From: CBDAKK01 sp965196605
Lineage (GTDB): Bacteria; Spirochaetota; Spirochaetia; WTKD01; G963693115
Length of the DNA stretch: 64,000 nucleotides
Assembly (NCBI GenBank): GCA_965196605.1
Contig: CBDAKK010000008.1
Location: 124,001 to 188,000, forward strand
Direction of reading: 5' to 3'
In this document: positions 63,479 to 64,000 of the stretch, piece by piece
Layout: each line of letters opens with the position of its first letter
Position numbering within the stretch: position 1 is the first letter of the stretch
The notes under the pieces: model-generated
Told to the model about the DNA's origin: nothing
Databases searched by the model: none
Seen by the model: the letters and a program-made list of their open reading frames with translations, nothing else
Translations under genes and position numbers: made by a program

Positions 63479-64000
63479 TACCAGTCCATGCACGAACGCG
63501 GAGGGTATTTTTCAAATATGCTTTTCATGTCAACCTTGCCTTCGTAAATTGCCTTGCCCACAATGGTGCCGTACACATTCTCATGCGTGTTTTTCATAAT
63601 GGCGTCAATGTCTGCAAGTGATCCAATGCCGCCTGAAAGCACTACGGGCACCCGTGCCTTAGCGGCTATTTCGTTGCCTCGTTCCACGTCTGCGCCGTGG
63701 AGCATGCCATCGTTGTGAATGTTAGTGTATACAATGCTGCACAAGTCCAGTTTTTCTAGTTGATGTAAGAAATTGTCGGTGTCTATTTCGCTGTCTTTAA
63801 GCCAGCCTGCTACTTGTACCACACCATCTCGCTCATCAATGGAGGCAACAAATACTTTGCCAAAGGTGTGTATCCATTTTTGTACTCCAAAAAAGTCATT
63901 GACCAGCACCGTGCCTAAAATAAGCCTGTGTACTCCCATGGCGAGCAATGCCTTTACATCGCTTTCTGCGCGTATGCCGCCGCCAACTTCAATAACGCAA
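63478..64000 (-). CDS. hisA: phosphoribosylformimino-AICAR-P isomerase, 5'-truncated by window edge
   Basis: The frame is open to the window end and shows the C-terminal 174 residues or so of HisA. Motifs: VIEVGGGIR before the visible ATG at 63948, GVHRLILGT, VPVVLSGGIGSLADIDAI and VGKAIYEGKVD. HisA isomerises ProFAR to PRFAR in the histidine pathway. It is translationally coupled to hisE. Confidence 0.93.
   Translation of the reverse strand, partial: CVIEVGGGIRAESDVKALLAMGVHRLILGTVLVNDFFGVQKWIHTFGKVFVASIDERDGVVQVAGWLKDSEIDTDNFLHQLEKLDLCSIVYTNIHNDGMLHGADVERGNEIAAKARVPVVLSGGIGSLADIDAIMKNTHENVYGTIVGKAIYEGKVDMKSIFEKYPPRSCMDW

Overview
The window looks like chromosomal DNA of a host-associated Treponema (Spirochaetota). 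The points towards this are the order fliD - unknown gene - tsaE - tsaB - csrA, a BspA/TpLRR-type leucine-rich lipoprotein, several exported TPR proteins, a nicotinamidase plus a NadR-like adenylyltransferase, and a rpmH-rnpA-yidC-jag block. The species cannot be fixed from the sequence. Unlike T. pallidum it has a complete acetyl-CoA carboxylase set and diaminopimelate and histidine biosynthesis genes, so it is less metabolically reduced. No rRNA, transposase, integrase, phage gene or CRISPR array was found. Four tRNAs are present (Ile-GAU, Glu-UUC, Lys-UUU, Leu-UAA), none encoding its CCA end.

Layout. 1-9.7 kb: the 3' end of an RCC1-repeat protein gene, an NlpC/P60 hydrolase, rpmH-rnpA-yidC-jag, a lytic transglycosylase, prephenate dehydratase, an exported protein broken at an A8 tract, lipoate ligase, and a thioredoxin-fold protein without CXXC. 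10.4-12.7 kb: nicotinamidase and a PyrF-PyrE fusion. 12.7-20 kb: two large arrays of hairpin-rich direct repeats of about 106-120 bp, in the same orientation, enclosing a single gene for a surface lipoprotein with Ig-like and leucine-rich repeats. 20.1-24.8 kb: tRNA-Ile, accB-accC-accD-accA and a CPBP protease. 25.4-34.3 kb: ferritin, ComEC-like protein, rsmA, dapA, dapB, pta, tyrA, bactofilin and a TPR protein. 34.3-42.3 kb: a minus-strand catabolic operon (TRAP transporter dctP-dctQ-dctM, Gfo/Idh/MocA oxidoreductase, transaldolase-like aldolase, hydroxyacid dehydrogenase, fucose-isomerase-like protein) followed by a DeoR regulator. 43.5-52.8 kb: tRNA-Glu and tRNA-Lys, a TPR lipoprotein, xthA, a 1135-residue E1alpha-E1beta-lipoyl-KASIII fusion, ptsH-ptsI and tRNA-Leu. 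52.9-64 kb: fliD and its partner gene, tsaE, tsaB, csrA, fluC, ribokinase, an M15 peptidase, nadR-like, an exported protein, a rhomboid, hisE and partial hisA.

How parts connect. ACC makes malonyl-CoA. The E1-lipoyl-KASIII fusion looks built to decarboxylate a 2-oxoacid, load the acyl group on a lipoyl arm and pass it straight to a ketosynthase as a fatty-acid primer. The lipoate ligase could lipoylate that arm. PheA and TyrA use prephenate; DapA and DapB lead to lysine and peptidoglycan. The TRAP operon probably takes up and breaks down a sugar or sugar acid.

The most unusual elements are the E1-lipoyl-KASIII fusion, the hairpin arrays around the lipoprotein gene (with a 557-bp higher-order duplication), and a modular dispersed repeat family that fills nearly every long intergenic gap (about 9.8-10.4, 24.8-25.3, 26.0-26.8, 32.7-33.2, 42.3-43.4 and 49.7-50.5 kb).
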